Shown here: piece by piece, positions 20,116 to 32,913 of the stretch | Position numbering within the stretch: the first letter of the stretch is position 1 | How the letters are laid out: each line of letters begins with the position of its first letter | NCBI GenBank assembly: GCA_017163975.1 | Contig: JAFFSR010000301.1 | Location: 5,695,001-5,759,000, forward strand | Length of the DNA stretch: 64,000 nt | DNA from: Anastatus disparis | Taxonomy: Eukaryota > Arthropoda > Insecta > Hymenoptera > Eupelmidae | Direction of reading: 5' to 3' | Program-made: the position numbers and the translations under genes | Notes under the pieces: model-generated | Database searches by the model: none | Seen by the model: the letters and a program-made list of their open reading frames with translations, nothing else | What the model was told of the DNA's origin: nothing

Positions 20116-20345
20116 GTATCAAATGCAACAAATTTTTTAATTATAAAGAAAATTTAAGACGTCACCAACCCACAGCTCATATGAATATCCGAAATTTTAA
20201 GTGTACTCATTGCGACAAATCTTTTAAAAAAACGCAAGCTAACAAAGCACTTGGAACTCTAAAATAGAAAGTGTATGCTTTGTGATCAAACTTTCCTTAT
20301 GAAAGATGATTTAAAGGAACATAAAATCATACATATAGAAGTATA

Positions 20346-21135
20346 TAGAAGTATTATAATTGAAATGTATACCGTGCTTTATGAAATTCTATAAAAATTT
20401 TATTTTTAACATTAATGAAGTATGAACAAAAAAAATCATCTGAACTGTAGTTTTCATATTTCTACGTCAAACGTCAAGGCTATGTTTCTAAACGTGTATG
20501 TAAAATGGCAATGTCGTATATTTTATCATAAACATAAGAAAATTGTTAATTTTATACCGAGCTTCGCATCTTGATTACTCTACTACTATAGTATATTATG
20601 ATCCAAGTGTATTAAATGGCGTATTATATTATGATACAATTGTTTTATATGGCTAGAATATGCCATTTAAAAGACGTGCACCATATACTATTTTGTATCA
20701 CGTGTGTATGAAATCCGCCACTTAATCATGAATATTTAAGATGCATAAATAAAAGCTAGTTCTATATAAAAATAAATTATGGTTTGATTAATAAACAAAA
20801 TTATATTTTGAATTATTAAACATAACTAGATTCTTAAATAAAAATCATGAATACTGATGCATAAATAAAAGCGGAATCCATTGAAAAATGAGTTATAATT
20901 CAAACAATAAAAGAAACTTTAAATTACTCAATAGAATTAGATTCTTAAGAATTGAATAATAATAGATAGCATTGAACGTAAATTTCACCAATAAATATAT
21001 TTTTGTATGTAAAAATATATTCTATTTAAAAAATTTGCACAGTGTCATCATCATCACAGTAAAGACAGTATCATTACGAACACTAAAACTGTTAGTTATA
21101 GAGTATACGCAATGTGGTAACTGAATACATATATG
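20346..21135. other. AT-rich non-coding region with degenerate MITE arm
   Basis: 20505-20580 resembles one arm of the MITE at 18466 (AAATGGCAATGTCGTATATT against CAAATGGCAACATTGCATAT). The rest is AT-rich with no recognisable gene. Confidence 0.45.
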
Positions 21136-21427
21136 TATTAGTTATATACTTAACTTAAGCATACAAAGTAATATATCTATATATATAGTCGTAAGACAAG
21201 ATTCAACCGACCCCCCCCCCCTCAACCCCCCCTCAAATGTCTGTCGGCATAGCCCCCCCTCGAATTACGTTGTAATTCCTCTTATAAATGGCTATTCCAA
21301 AATTAACGTAACTTAGGCCCCCCTCAGCCCCCCCTCAATTTTTGTAGCCCCCCCTCAGCCTATATTAGCCAACTAATATATATATATATATATATATTAG
21401 TTATATACTTAACTTAAGCATACAAAG
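21136..21427. repeat. 33-bp direct repeats flanking a poly-C cluster
   Basis: An identical 33-bp sequence occurs at 21136-21168 and 21395-21427 (it includes TATACTTAACTTAAGCATAC). Between them are at least five runs of six to ten Cs (21211-21354) separated by TCAA and TCAG, then a TA microsatellite (21375-21394). The minus strand is therefore G-run rich. Confidence 0.65.
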
Positions 21428-22415
21428 ATATGAGCAAGACTTATGTTTTTTGCTTGGACAGTAATCGGCTGAGGACTTTAGCCCGAGACTGACTGCTGTT
21501 TAACCTAAAAACAATAGTTGAGATCATATGAATCCCTCGTAAGCACAAGTTGAGTAGATAATTCTATGTTATCATGGATCGTATGCGAGACTGTAAAAAG
21601 ATTAAATAGAAATCAAAAACATTATTATGAAATATGGTTATTTATTTGATGAATTTTCATGAGTAAAAAATTGAGCGGCACAGGTATGAAAAATTATAGC
21701 TCTATAGAGTTTAACTATGTCGTGAATTTCTGTGTCATATTTTTAACTGAGCTCTGCCTTCGTCTTTACTATAGCAGAGTGGCTAGACGGAGACATAAAG
21801 CGGAGAAGGACTGCCTATTTGTATATATATGTTCAACAAAACTATATTCAATTCTCCCATACGCTTCAATCTTGTGTGGTTCCACACAGCACGAAAGAAA
21901 TTTGAAATAATTTCATGCAATATTTTATAAAATCTTTTGGTAAACTTTCACGAAATATTGCATGAAATAATTTTAGAATCTTTTGAAATTATTCACGTAA
22001 TGACTTATAATACTAAAAAAAGTTATTACATGAATTCTAGCTAAAAGGACTTTGAAAGGACTTTTTGAAAGAAACTTAACAAAATCATTTAGAGATATTT
22101 TCAGGATTAGTTTATAATTTATCCGCTTGATGGCGGTTTTTGATTTTTACGTTCTTTACTTTTCTCTTAGCGCTTACTCTGTTACTCTCACAACCGGTAA
22201 AAGTACTTCTTTTTTCATATATAAGGAACGAATCTAAAATGGCAACTAAATTGTTATGCGTGCGATGTCTCTGTAATAATATTAAAATGTTATTGTAACC
22301 ATTATTCATAATGCTATAAATATTTATATCCTTATATCCATTATTATATATATGTGAACGTATTAATTCTATATTGATTCTTACTTAAATAATAGATGAA
22401 AGAATAAGTTTCTAC
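21428..22415. other. Non-coding region, no supported gene
   Basis: An 83-codon ORF at 21659-21910 has no family resemblance and sits in AT-rich DNA, so I do not call it. From 21910 to 22110 the sequence repeats TTTTGAAA and TCATGAAA words. Confidence 0.4.
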
Positions 22416-22770
22416 AGAATCCTTTCAACGGAAGATGTATGAAAAGATTTATGAATTATTACCAAAAGAATTCATGAATCCTTTAAAATATCTTCTATGG
22501 AAAGGATTCTGTAATAATTCTATGTCCCGGTATCTTTCCTTTAGAAATAATACAATGAAATATTTTATAAATAATTCATATCATTGTTAAAGAATCCTTT
22601 CAGCGGAAGATTTGTAAAAAGATTTATGGATTATTACCAAAAAAATTCATGAATCATTTCAAGATTCTTTCATGGTAAGGATTCTGTAATAATTCTATGT
22701 CCGGGGTATATTCCTTTTGTAAATAAAACAATAAAATATTTTTATGAATTATGTAAATTCTAATAGCCTG
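22416..22770. repeat. Tandem duplication, ~175-bp unit, two copies
   Basis: The unit starts AGAATCCTTTCAACGGAAGA at 22416 and again, slightly diverged, at 22591. Both contain AAAAGATTTATG, TTACCAAAA and GGATTCTGTAATAATTCTAT. Non-coding. Confidence 0.65.
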
Positions 22771-25512
22771 TTTATGATATAAATTATTTATTGGTAAAAC
22801 TTCATAAATGGATACAAAGTGGTTCTAATATATATACCATCGTTTGCAAATTTTTTTACGCATTACATTGAGCGTGAGAATCAGATAACAAAGTATATAA
22901 ACGGCCAGCGCGCATGCGCACGGTGGCATCTTTATCTTCACGCAAGAACAGAAAAAATTTTCAAAAGTTAAAATTGATATTGCATATGAAAATTAACAAT
23001 ATCTCTGGTAATTGTGGTCCGATTTACATGTTTTTTTTAATCTAGGGTAGCGCGTGAAAATAATAATAACTTTCATATCAATTTTTGGAAAATTCTGTAT
23101 ACATTTTTTATAAATAATGATAATTGTAAATCAAAAATCTTTTCTCATTATTTGCATAATTATAAGTTTTGGTAAAGAAATTTAAAGGATAATTTCATTT
23201 TTATTAAAAAAAAACGACTAATTTTTATTAAATAGGTTTTTTAATAAAAACAAAATTATACTGTCAAAATATTTATAATATAATATTAATAGTTTTCTAT
23301 CAACTCTGGAATTGTAAATTTAATTAAACATGTATATAATGAACCCCATTATGTATTTTATTAGAAATCATATCTTTTTTGGTTAATTTTTATTGTTTTA
23401 AACAAACCAGCATTAAGTTCATAAAATTAAGTACCTAATATGTAAAAATAAAAATAAAGTTATAAATTAATAATATACTATAATCATTGCTTCATAAATC
23501 TTAATATTAGGTAAGTATGCAAATATAATTATTAAAATACCTTATTGATTTTGACAATTTATTTTATGTGAAGATGTATTTTTAGAATAAAGAAATTTAT
23601 GATGATAATAAGAATGATAAATATAGTAATATTTTAAGAAGTATGCAATTATATTTTTTATTTTTTAATGTATTTATTGATATACAGTACCGGGAAATAA
23701 TTCTGAGCAGGTTATCAAATTTTTTATCTTCAATTTTCATCCTAGACAAAATTTAAAAAAAGCATTTTAAAGTATTCTTTAAATGCTTTCTTTTTAGCTT
23801 ACTAACATTTTTTTAACGATATTTAAAAAAAAAATAATCGCTTTGTCAATTTTGAAATTTTTTTAATTTACGCATTTTTCTTCAATCAGATGTAGTTTTT
23901 TAAATAATTAAGCTAGAAAAAATTTGAAAAAAGATTTGGAAAGGACTTAAAAAATGCTATTTGTAGCTATTTTTACAAAAATTTTTTAATTATTTTTTGT
24001 CAAGTTTTAAGCATATAAAGTTATCGATCTTTTACAGTTGTAAAAAACACTTTAATACCAAGTAGAAAATAATCGCTGGTGCAAAACTTTTGATTTCTAT
24101 GATATAATTTTTGCACAATAAATCTTTTTGTTGTTTCATACTTTATTATGTTTTATTATTAATAATGGATAGTTATAATTTCCTACTAGAATCAAATCAC
24201 TACTTCACCAGCGATTATTTTTTACTCGCTATTGAAGTGTTTTTTACAACTGCAAAAGTATTAGATCAACAAGTTTATATGCTTAAAACTTGACAAAAAA
24301 AAATTAAAAAATTTTTGTAAAAATAGCTGCAAATAGCATTTTTTAAGCCCTTTCCAAATCTTTTTTCAAATTTTTTCTAGCTTAATTATTTAAAAAACTA
24401 CATCTGATTGAAGAAAAATGCGTAAATTAAAAAAATTTCAAAATTGACAAAGCGATTATTTTTTTTTTAAATATAGTTAAAAAAATGTTAGTAAGCTAAA
24501 AAGAAAGCATTTAAAGAATACTTTAAAATGCTTTTTTTAAATTTTTTCTAGGATGAAAATTGAAGAAGATACGCTTTTTCAAAGTCGGAGCGAAAATTTG
24601 ATAACCTGCTCAGAATTATTGCCCGGTACTGTATAATATTTTTTTTACATAAAAATTAAAATATTATAATTTCAAAACGAAATTCAAATAAAATTAATTG
24701 GATTTAATACGTGTCGTCAATGAAATATAGTACAATAAAAAATAGTATATTACTATTATAAAATAAGTAAATATTTTTCTATTTGTATTATTTATAGTTT
24801 TGGGTGTAGCTGACGATATTCAAACAGTAGTTTAGTTGTCCTTCGAATAAAAATTACTTTGTGGAGTGTGTATAACCGCTAAGTTATTCGCGAGTATAAA
24901 CTGTGTACTATCTTAAATAAGAAAATAAGAAATTTAATAAATCGTATTGAATTCGGTAAGATTATATAAATTTATATATTTTTTTTCTACTGTATTTTAT
25001 AATAATACTACAATTATCGCGTACTTGCATAAATAATATCTAATATTTATATGTTTTTACCTTAATAACGAGTGTATATTGTTTGTGATTCACGCAACAT
25101 AAAAAAAGATCAGTGTATTTGATTTGTCGTATAATCTATGATTATTGTTAAAATGTTAGTAAGTGTTTTCATATGATAAATTTTACGTCATTTTTATACA
25201 AAACAGATATATTAATTAAATAATAATTTTCTTATTGCGAAAAATATAGATATACTATCCGGAGACACAATTAATATACAATAGAAGTCAAGAGGTTTTC
25301 TTGAAGATTATTCATAATAGCATCAGAATTTTCGTGAATTGATAAGTATTATTATGTGCTTTTTTACACGTCTAATAATTTAAATAATTTTATATTGCGC
25401 GTTCAATGTAATGCGTAAAAAAAATTTGCAAACAATTATATATATAAGAATCACTTTGTATACACTAATAAAGTTTCACCAATAAATAATTTATATCAGA
25501 AACTGGCTATTA
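22761..25512. mobile_element. DNA element with ~115-bp terminal inverted repeats, non-coding
   Basis: 22761-22875 (beginning TAATAGCCTGTTTATGATAT) matches the reverse complement of about 25395-25512. A TA flank is possible. The interior is AT-rich with no transposase. Near the left end there is GTATATAAACGG followed by GC-rich sequence (22886-22920), which looks promoter-like. A second palindromic element is nested at 23685-24631. Confidence 0.65.
23685..24631. mobile_element. Foldback element with ~400-bp inverted repeats, TA target site
   Basis: The ends are CAGTACCGGGAAATAATTCT and, reverse-complemented, CAGTACCGGGCAATAATTCT. TA flanks it at 23683-23684 and 24632-24633. The arms are complementary to about 24083 and 24208. 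The ends begin CAGT, as in Tc1/mariner elements. The 60-aa ORF in the centre has no support. Confidence 0.85.
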
Positions 25513-26466
25513 AACTTTGAAACGAGTCAAAATGTTTAAAAACAATGGCGCAATTGTTAGTCAAAGTAAAAGCCTTGTTACTCTTTTGATTTTTACGATA
25601 GAAAACTTTAAAAAAATTAAAATTAAAGGTCTTGAAAAGACCTTTCTTTTCCATTTTATAAAATTAATAAATATCAAAGATTGGCTGAAATATATGAATT
25701 TATTTATAAGAATTAAAATTGATATTCTTATTATACATATTATCTAAAATATATTTCTGCAAAAAACAGACCTGTAGCACGTTTTGCAAAAAAATCGATA
25801 AAATTGAACTAATTTGACTGGACCAATAATCATTTAAAAGAACAGCAAGTGATTAAAAAACGTTAAAAATTTTGAAAGTAGACAAATTTTTTAGAGAGGG
25901 ATGAAGAATAGAAAAAATGGTTTGAAAAAATTTTACGTCTCATAAAAATTTAGTGTTTTTCATATACTTTAATTTCCTTTTTTGATCTTTATTGAATGAA
26001 CAGTAGAACCGAAGTTAATGTTCTTTAAAAAAAACCCTGTTTTTTTAAATTTTATTCACGAATTTATGGGTAGTACAGTATATTTAATATTAATCATAAC
26101 TATGTGATTTTACATATGTGTAGAAATATATTGAACTATAAAAATAATATAATATTGACTATATTTTTAGAGTTTACCCTCATATGAAATAAAGTTGTAT
26201 TCATATTGCACCATATTTTTTAGTTAAGTTTTCGAACACATGAGTATGTAAGGCTAGAACACTCTGAGTTAAACGACATAAGCTCTCCATCCGTTGAAGA
26301 GTTAACATTATGCTTCAATATAACATAAAATAATAATTTATTATAAATTTTTTATAGCGTAGTCATTAGTTGATAGGCTTTTTTATTATAATAGATATTA
26401 AATTTCTATATAATTTTTATAGCATATTTTACTATTTATTTTTTGGTACATATAGTTATAAATATT
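25513..26466. other. AT-rich non-coding region
   Basis: No supported ORF, repeat or RNA. The 76-codon ORF at 25517-25747 is Lys/Ile-rich low complexity and is not called. Confidence 0.4.
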
Positions 26467-27919
26467 TGTGACGTCCCACTAGTTTGTGGCTAATGGGTCG
26501 CACTTCGATTGACTCTTACACTGAGAGAAAAATCATGTTATTATTCCATGAAATTTCAAGTGATCATTACATGATATTTTTTCACCGAATATTATCGAAG
26601 AAACAAGTGATTTTTCGATGATATTCATGTTTTTAATAGATGGCGATGCATCATGTTAAAATTACTTGAGACCCACGGGATTTTCACGTGGCACTCAAGT
26701 GAATTTATCGGTGGTGCGGCCGACTCAGTAGCACAGGCTTTGAAAGGAGATAGAGAGGGGGAGAGAGAGAGAGAAACAAAGTAACTAAAGGGCTTCGCTA
26801 ATAAAAATCGACAGGAAAATGAACCCCCACTCTACTCGCATAGTATGTGTATTCTAACTGACTGCTGCTATGAAAATACACTTATATTCTTTAGTCTCTC
26901 TCTCCCTTCCTCTCTCCCTCTCTCTTTCAAAGCCCGCGCTATTCGGTCGGCCCTACCACCATCGAATTCACTTGAGTTCCACGTGAAAATCCCGTGAGCG
27001 TCCAAGGAATAATATCATGGCGCCTATAGTATTTTAAGTCAGAATCAATTGACGTTAAATTAACTTGATCTCATGAGAACTTTACATAAATAATCATATA
27101 ATTTTAACGTGTTCAATTTATCACGAGAAAATAACATGATTTTTCTCTCCGTGTAGGAGTCTTATTCTTGTAAATGTAGAGCCGTTAACCAGACAGGTCG
27201 CTATGCCGTCTGGTGCGGGCTCGAATGTGTCAGTGTATGCGTGAGTATTTATTTCAATAATTAGTAAAGGTTTGATTATGTTATAGGTAATGCCCGTTAA
27301 TACTGAGGACCAAGTGCCTCAGTATGCGGGGCTTTACCTTTGAGGATGGGATAGGTAAGGTGTGTGTGTGTTGCTCGCCGCAACTCTTTATTTAATTAAA
27401 TTAAGCAATTGTACAATCTGAATCGAATCCACGCTCGAGCATGGAAGAATCATCACGACGTTGGTGATTCTTCAATGCTCGACGTATCAAGATGCAAAAG
27501 CAAGTTAAGTTGAGCTTAGGCGAGGCAGAAGAGAGCCTTTCTCTCTGCCAGCCCGCTTTTATAGGCGCTGGACTCCAGTCCCCTCTTCTCTAGTAGCTTG
27601 GCACCGCCGGCGTTCGCGTGCGTGGTCCTGCTTTTCTCTCGCGCGCTGAGCCAACATGAGGCTAAAGCGCGCTTTCAATGTATGATATACACACATGTAT
27701 ATCTTTTAGTGTGTGCGTTTCAGGAGCGTATATACTTTTGGCGCTTATGCTTTTAATCTTTTAAATTCTTTTAGATTCTATTACTTTAATACTTAGTTAA
27801 CAACTATATTAATTTCTATTCCTATCTTAATACCAAATTACGTTAATTATCACATGCAAAATATATTATATTTGTTAATTATAGTAATTAAAAGCCTACA
27901 ATGCAATTGGGCGCTCACA
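26467..27919 (-). mobile_element. Solo LTR with TATT target duplication, split by a MITE
   Basis: It begins TGTGACGTCCC and ends GGGCGCTCACA, imperfect inverted termini, with TATT at 26463-26466 and 27920-27923. On the minus strand it has a TATA-like CCTATAAAAGCGGGC (about 27550) and an AATAAAGAGTTG polyadenylation-type signal (about 27385), so it reads leftward. About 655 bp of a nested MITE inflate it. The neighbouring gypsy element inserted directly at its right flank. Confidence 0.8.
26511..27166. mobile_element. Long-arm inverted-repeat MITE nested in the solo LTR
   Basis: The left end ACACTGAGAGAAAAATCATG matches the reverse-complemented right end ACACGGAGAGAAAAATCATG, and flanking GACTCTTA and GGAGTCTTA are close to a duplication. 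The inner arms pair a GAGA-rich tract (about 26745-26775) with a CTCT-rich tract (about 26900-26935). Non-coding. The superfamily was not determined. Confidence 0.75.
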
Positions 27920-28065
27920 TATTATTGTAACGAGTATCGATACTATACTCGTCATGTATGCTGTGCCAGCTGACAGGTGAGGGCAGCACACGGTGGACTA
28001 GGATAACTTCCCTGAAGTTGGCTCAGTACTTTCTCTGTACTATAAAAATAACTATTGGATAATTT

Positions 28066-31000
28066 GCCGTAAATTATCCGTAAATTATCCATAAATTATC
28101 CGTGAAATCCAATATTTTGCTGCGGCATAACTTCCTTAAAAAAGTGAGTACACCGCCAACTTCATAAAGAAGTTAGCGGCGTAACTTCAGAAATCAATGA
28201 AAAAAATGACTTAGACCATCATAAAATAGCTCAAAATTTGCCGCATTTTTGCTGTAATCAATCTGTCAAATCCGAATTATCCATATCTTAGCTGAACGTT
28301 CTTCATCGTAATACTTTCATAATTCATGATCTTATTAGTATGGTATTATGTGAAATATCACTGCAGAAAGAAAAGTAGGAAGTGGATAATTTGCCGTAAA
28401 TTATCCGTAAATTATGGGTTAAATCCAATATTTTGCCACGTCATAATTTTCTTGAAAAAGTAAGTACACCGCCAACTTCAAAAAGAAGTTAGCGGCGTAC
28501 CTTCAGAAATCAATGAAAAAATGACTCAGACCATCGTAAAATAGCTCAAAATTTGCCGTTTTTTGCTGTAATCAATCTGTTAAATCCGAATTACTGATAT
28601 TTTAGCTGAAGGTTCTTCATCGTAATACTTACATAATTCTTAATTTCATCAGTATGGTATTATGTGAAATATCACTGCAGAGTAAAGAGTAAGAAGTGTA
28701 TAATATGCCGTAAATTATTCATAAATTATCCGTAAAATCCAATATTTTGCTACGTCATAATTTCCTTAAATAAGTGAGTACACCGCCAACTTCGAAAAGA
28801 AGTTAGCGGCGTACCTTCAGAAATTAATGAAAAAAATGACTTAGGCCATTGTAAAACAGCTCTAAATTTGCCCCTTTCTTCCGTAATTAATCTGTCAAAT
28901 CCTAGTTACCGATATCTTAGCTGAATATTCTTCATCGTAATACTTTCATAATTCATAATTTCATTAGTATGGTATTATGTGAAATATCACTGCAGAGTGA
29001 AAAGTAGGAAATGGATAATTTGCCGTAAATTATCCGTGAAATCCAATATTTTGTTACGTCATAATTTCCTTGAAAAAAGTGAGTACACCGCCAACTTCGA
29101 AAAGAAGTCAGCAGCGTACCTTCAGAAATCAATGAAAAAATAACTGAGACCATCGTAATATAGTTCAAAATTTGCCGCTTTTTTGCCGTAATCAATCTGT
29201 CAAAACCGAACTGCCGATATATTAGCTGAACATTTTTCATCGTAATACTTACATAATTCTTAATTTAATCAGTATGGTATTATGTGAAATATCACTGCAG
29301 AGTAAAGAGTAAGAAGTGTATAATTTGCCGTAAATTATTCATAAATTATCCGTGAAATCCAATATTTTGTCACGTCATAATTTCCTTAAATAAGTGAGTA
29401 CACCGCCAACTTCGAAAAGAAGTCAGCCGCGTACCTTCAGAAATCAATCAAAAAATGACTCAGACCATCGTAAAGTAGTTCAAAATTTGCTGCTTTTTTG
29501 CCGTTATCAATCTGTCAAATCCGAACTACCGATATCTTAGCTGAACATTCTCCATCGTAATACTTTCATAATTCTTAATTTCATCAGTATGGTAATATGT
29601 GAAATATCACTACAGAGTAGAAAGTAAGAAGTGGATAATTTGCCATAAATAATCCATAAATTATCTGTGAAATCCAATATTTTGCAACGTCATAATTTCC
29701 TTAAATAAGTGAGTACACCGCCAACTTTGAAAAGAAGTCAACCGCGTACCTTCAGAAATCAATCAAAAAATGACTCAGACCATCGTAAAGTAGTTCAAAA
29801 TTTGCTGCTTTTTTGCCGTTATCAATCTGTCAAATCCGAACTACCGATATCTTAGCTGAACATTCTCCATCGTAATACTTTCATAATTCTTAATTTCATC
29901 AGTATGGTAATATGTGAAATATCACTACAGAGTAGAAAGTAAGAAGTGGATAATTTGCCATAAATAATCCATAAATTATCTGTGAAATCCAATATTTTGC
30001 AACGTCATAATTTCCTTAAATAAGTGAGTACACCGCCAACTTTGAAAAGAAGTCAACCGCGTACCTTCAGAAATCAATCAAAAAATGACTCAGACCATCG
30101 TAAAGTAGTTCAAAATTTGCTGCTTTTTTGCCGTTATCAATCTGTCAAATCCGAACTACCGATATCTTAGCTGAACATTTTCCATCGTAATACTTTCATA
30201 ATTCTTAATTTCATCAGTATGGTAATATGTGAAATATCACTACAGAGTAGAAAGTAAGAAGTGGATAATTTGCCATAAATAATCCATAAATTATCTGTGA
30301 AATCCAATATTTTGCAACGTCATAATTTCCTTAAATAAGTGAGTACACCGCCAACTTTGAAAAGAAGTCAACCGCGTACCTTCAGAAATCAATCAAAAAA
30401 TGACTCAGACCATCGTAAAGTAGTTCAAAATTTGCTGCTTTTTTGCCGTTATCAATCTGTCAAATCCGAACTACCGATATCTTAGCTGAACATTTTCCAT
30501 CGTAATACTTTCATAATTCTTAATTTCATCAGTATGGTAATATGTGAAATATCACTACAGAGTAGAAAGTAAGAAGTGTATAATATGCCGTAAATTATTC
30601 ATAAATTATCCGTAAAATCCAATATTTTGCTACGTCATAATTTCCTTAAATAAGTGAGTACACCGCCAACTTCGAAAAGAAGTTAGCGGCGTACCTTCAG
30701 AAATTAATGAAAAAAATGACTTAGGCCATTGTAAAACAGCTCTAAATTTGCCCCTTTCTTCCGTAATTAATCTGTCAAATCCTAGTTACCGATATCTTAG
30801 CTGAATATTCTTCATCGTAATACTTTCATAATTCATAATTTCATTAGTATGGTATTATGTGAAATATCACTGCAGAGTGAAAAGTAGGAAATGGATAATT
30901 TGCCGTAAATTATCCGTGAAATCCAATATTTTGTTACGTCATAATTTCCTTGAAAAAGTGAGTACACCGCCAACTTCGAAAAGAAGTCAGCAGCGTACCT

Positions 31001-32525
31001 TCAGAAATCAATGAAAAAAATAACTGAGACCATCGTAATATAGTTCAAAATTTGCCGCTTTTTTGCCGTAATCAATCTGTCAAAACCGAACTGCCGATAT
31101 ATTAGCTGAACATTTTTCATCGTAATACTTACATAATTCTTAATTTAATCAGTATGGTATTATGTGAAATATCACTGCAGAGTAAAGAGTAAGAAGTGTA
31201 TAATTTGCCGTAAATTATTCATAAATTATCCGTGAAATCCAATATTTTGTCACGTCATAATTTCCTTAAATAAGTGAGTACACCGCCAACTTCGAAAAGA
31301 AGTCAGCCGCGTACCTTCAGAAATCAATCAAAAAATGACTCAGACCATCGTAAAGTAGTTCAAAATTTGCTGCTTTTTTGCCGTTATCAATCTGTCAAAT
31401 CCGAACTACCGATATCTTAGCTGAACATTCTCCATCGTAATACTTTCATAATTCTTAATTTCATCAGTATGGTAATATGTGAAATATCACTACAGAGTAG
31501 AAAGTAAGAAGTGGATAATTTGCCATAAATAATCCATAAATTATCTGTGAAATCCAATATTTTGCAACGTCATAATTTCCTTAAATAAGTGAGTACACCG
31601 CCAACTTTGAAAAGAAGTCAACCGCGTACCTTCAGAAATCAATCAAAAAATGACTCAGACCATCGTAAAGTAGTTCAAAATTTGCTGCTTTTTTGCCGTT
31701 ATCAATCTGTCAAATCCGAACTACCGATATCTTAGCTGAACATTCTCCATCGTAATACTTTCATAATTCTTAATTTCATCAGTATGGTAATATGTGAAAT
31801 ATCACTACAGAGTAGAAAGTAAGAAGTGGATAATTTGCCATAAATAATCCATAAATTATCTGTGAAATCCAATATTTTGCAACGTCATAATTTCCTTAAA
31901 TAAGTGAGTACACCGCCAACTTTGAAAAGAAGTCAACCGCGTACCTTCAGAAATCAATCAAAAAATGACTCAGACCATCGTAAAGTAGTTCAAAATTTGC
32001 TGCTTTTTTGCCGTTATCAATCTGTCAAATCCGAACTACCGATATCTTAGCTGAACATTTTCCATCGTAATACTTTCATAATTCTTAATTTCATCAGTAT
32101 GGTAATATGCGAAATATCACTGCAGAGTAGAAAGTAAGAAGTGGATAATTTGCCATAAATAATCCATAAATTATCTGTGAAATCCAATATTTTGCAACGT
32201 CATAATTTTCTTAAAAAAGTGAATACACCGCCAACTTCGAAAAGAAGTCAGCGGCGTACCTTCAGAAATCAATGAAAAAAATGACTCAGACCATCGTAAA
32301 ATAGTTTGAAATTTGTCGCTTTTTGGCCATAATCAATCTGTCAAATCCGAATTACCGATATCTTAGCTGAATGTTGTTCATCGTAATACTTTCATAATTC
32401 ATGATCTTATTAGTATGGTATTATGTGTAATATTACTGCAGACTGAAAAGTAGGAATAGATAATTGGCCGTAAATTATCCGTAAATTATCCGCGAAATCT
32501 AATATTTTCCTGCGGCATAATTTCC
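28066..32525. repeat. ~315-bp satellite array with six-monomer higher-order repeat
   Basis: Monomers start near 28066, 28382, 28696, 29011, 29316, 29631, 29946, 30261, 30576, 30891, 31196, 31511, 31826, 32141 and 32455 (partial). Spacing is 314-316 bp except the 305-bp monomers at 29011 and 30891. Variants order as A-B-C-D-D-D twice, giving an 1880-bp higher-order unit; 28696-30575 and 30576-32454 are nearly identical at the start. Each monomer carries a hairpin, CCGCCAACTTC against GAAGTTAGCGG. ORFs here are incidental. Confidence 0.9.
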
Positions 32526-32529
32526 TTAA

Positions 32530-32913
32530 GAGCAGGCCGGATTCGCTGTCCTTGTCTAATTGGCATTTTTGTTATTTACTCAAGTATTAATCGGTGTATC
32601 TGCAAATTGAAGGTTATGCGCAATAGATATTATTATTACAAATATTTATGCACAAGAAAAAAAAAATCTACCGATTTGTTTTTGAGAAAAGTAAGGAACG
32701 CCGAAGTAAAAGATTATGTTTATAATATTTTCGCGTTCCTTACTTTTCTCAAAAACAAAGCGATAGATTTTTTTTTCTTGTGCATAAATATTTGTAATAA
32801 TAATATCTATTGCGCATAACCTTCAATTTGCAGATACACCGATTAATACTTGAGTAAATAACAAACAACTCAATTGTTACTCGGTCGGTATCAGGTTCTA
32901 CTCCGGCCTGCCG
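32530..32913. mobile_element. Palindromic TTAA MITE, family 1, copy 2
   Basis: Flanked by TTAA at 32526-32529 and 32914-32917. The ends are GAGCAGGCCGGATTCGCTGT and, reverse-complemented, CGGCAGGCCGGAG. It is in inverted orientation to the copy at 17546. Its left TTAA lies in the last satellite monomer (TTTCCTTAA). The 70-aa ORF spanning it follows from the palindrome and is not a gene. Confidence 0.85.

Larger units (their letters stand above)
18387..20335 (+). pseudogene. C2H2 zinc-finger array pseudogene, split by a MITE and a solo LTR
   Basis: About seven finger remnants are readable. They include KCTHCDKAYK, KCSNCEKYFSTKQNLKYHER, NCTKCNKSLTIKESLKQHE, KCNKFFNYKENLRRHQ, KCTHCDKSFKK and CMLCDQTFLMKDDLKEH. 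Two fingers have lost Cys or His ligands, and there are frameshifts (for example near 18450) and stops. The linker is of the form VHLKIRxxKC rather than TGEKP. A TA-flanked MITE (18466-18869) and a solo LTR (19179-20115) interrupt it. Ignoring the LTR and one GTAT copy, the frame across the junction reads FKCIKCNK, exactly a finger start. This could be a decayed host transcription factor or a domesticated array; only this exon-like piece is visible. Confidence 0.75.

Noticed and set aside
21659..21910. 83-codon ORF, possible small gene
   Set aside because: No motif, no neighbouring signals, and a composition that fits chance in this DNA.
28953..29240. 95-codon minus-strand ORF in the satellite
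   Set aside because: It spans one tandem monomer, is not open in the other monomers, and looks like no protein.
28066..32525. Regular spacing resembling a CRISPR array
   Set aside because: The units are contiguous ~315-bp monomers with no unique spacers, in a eukaryotic context.
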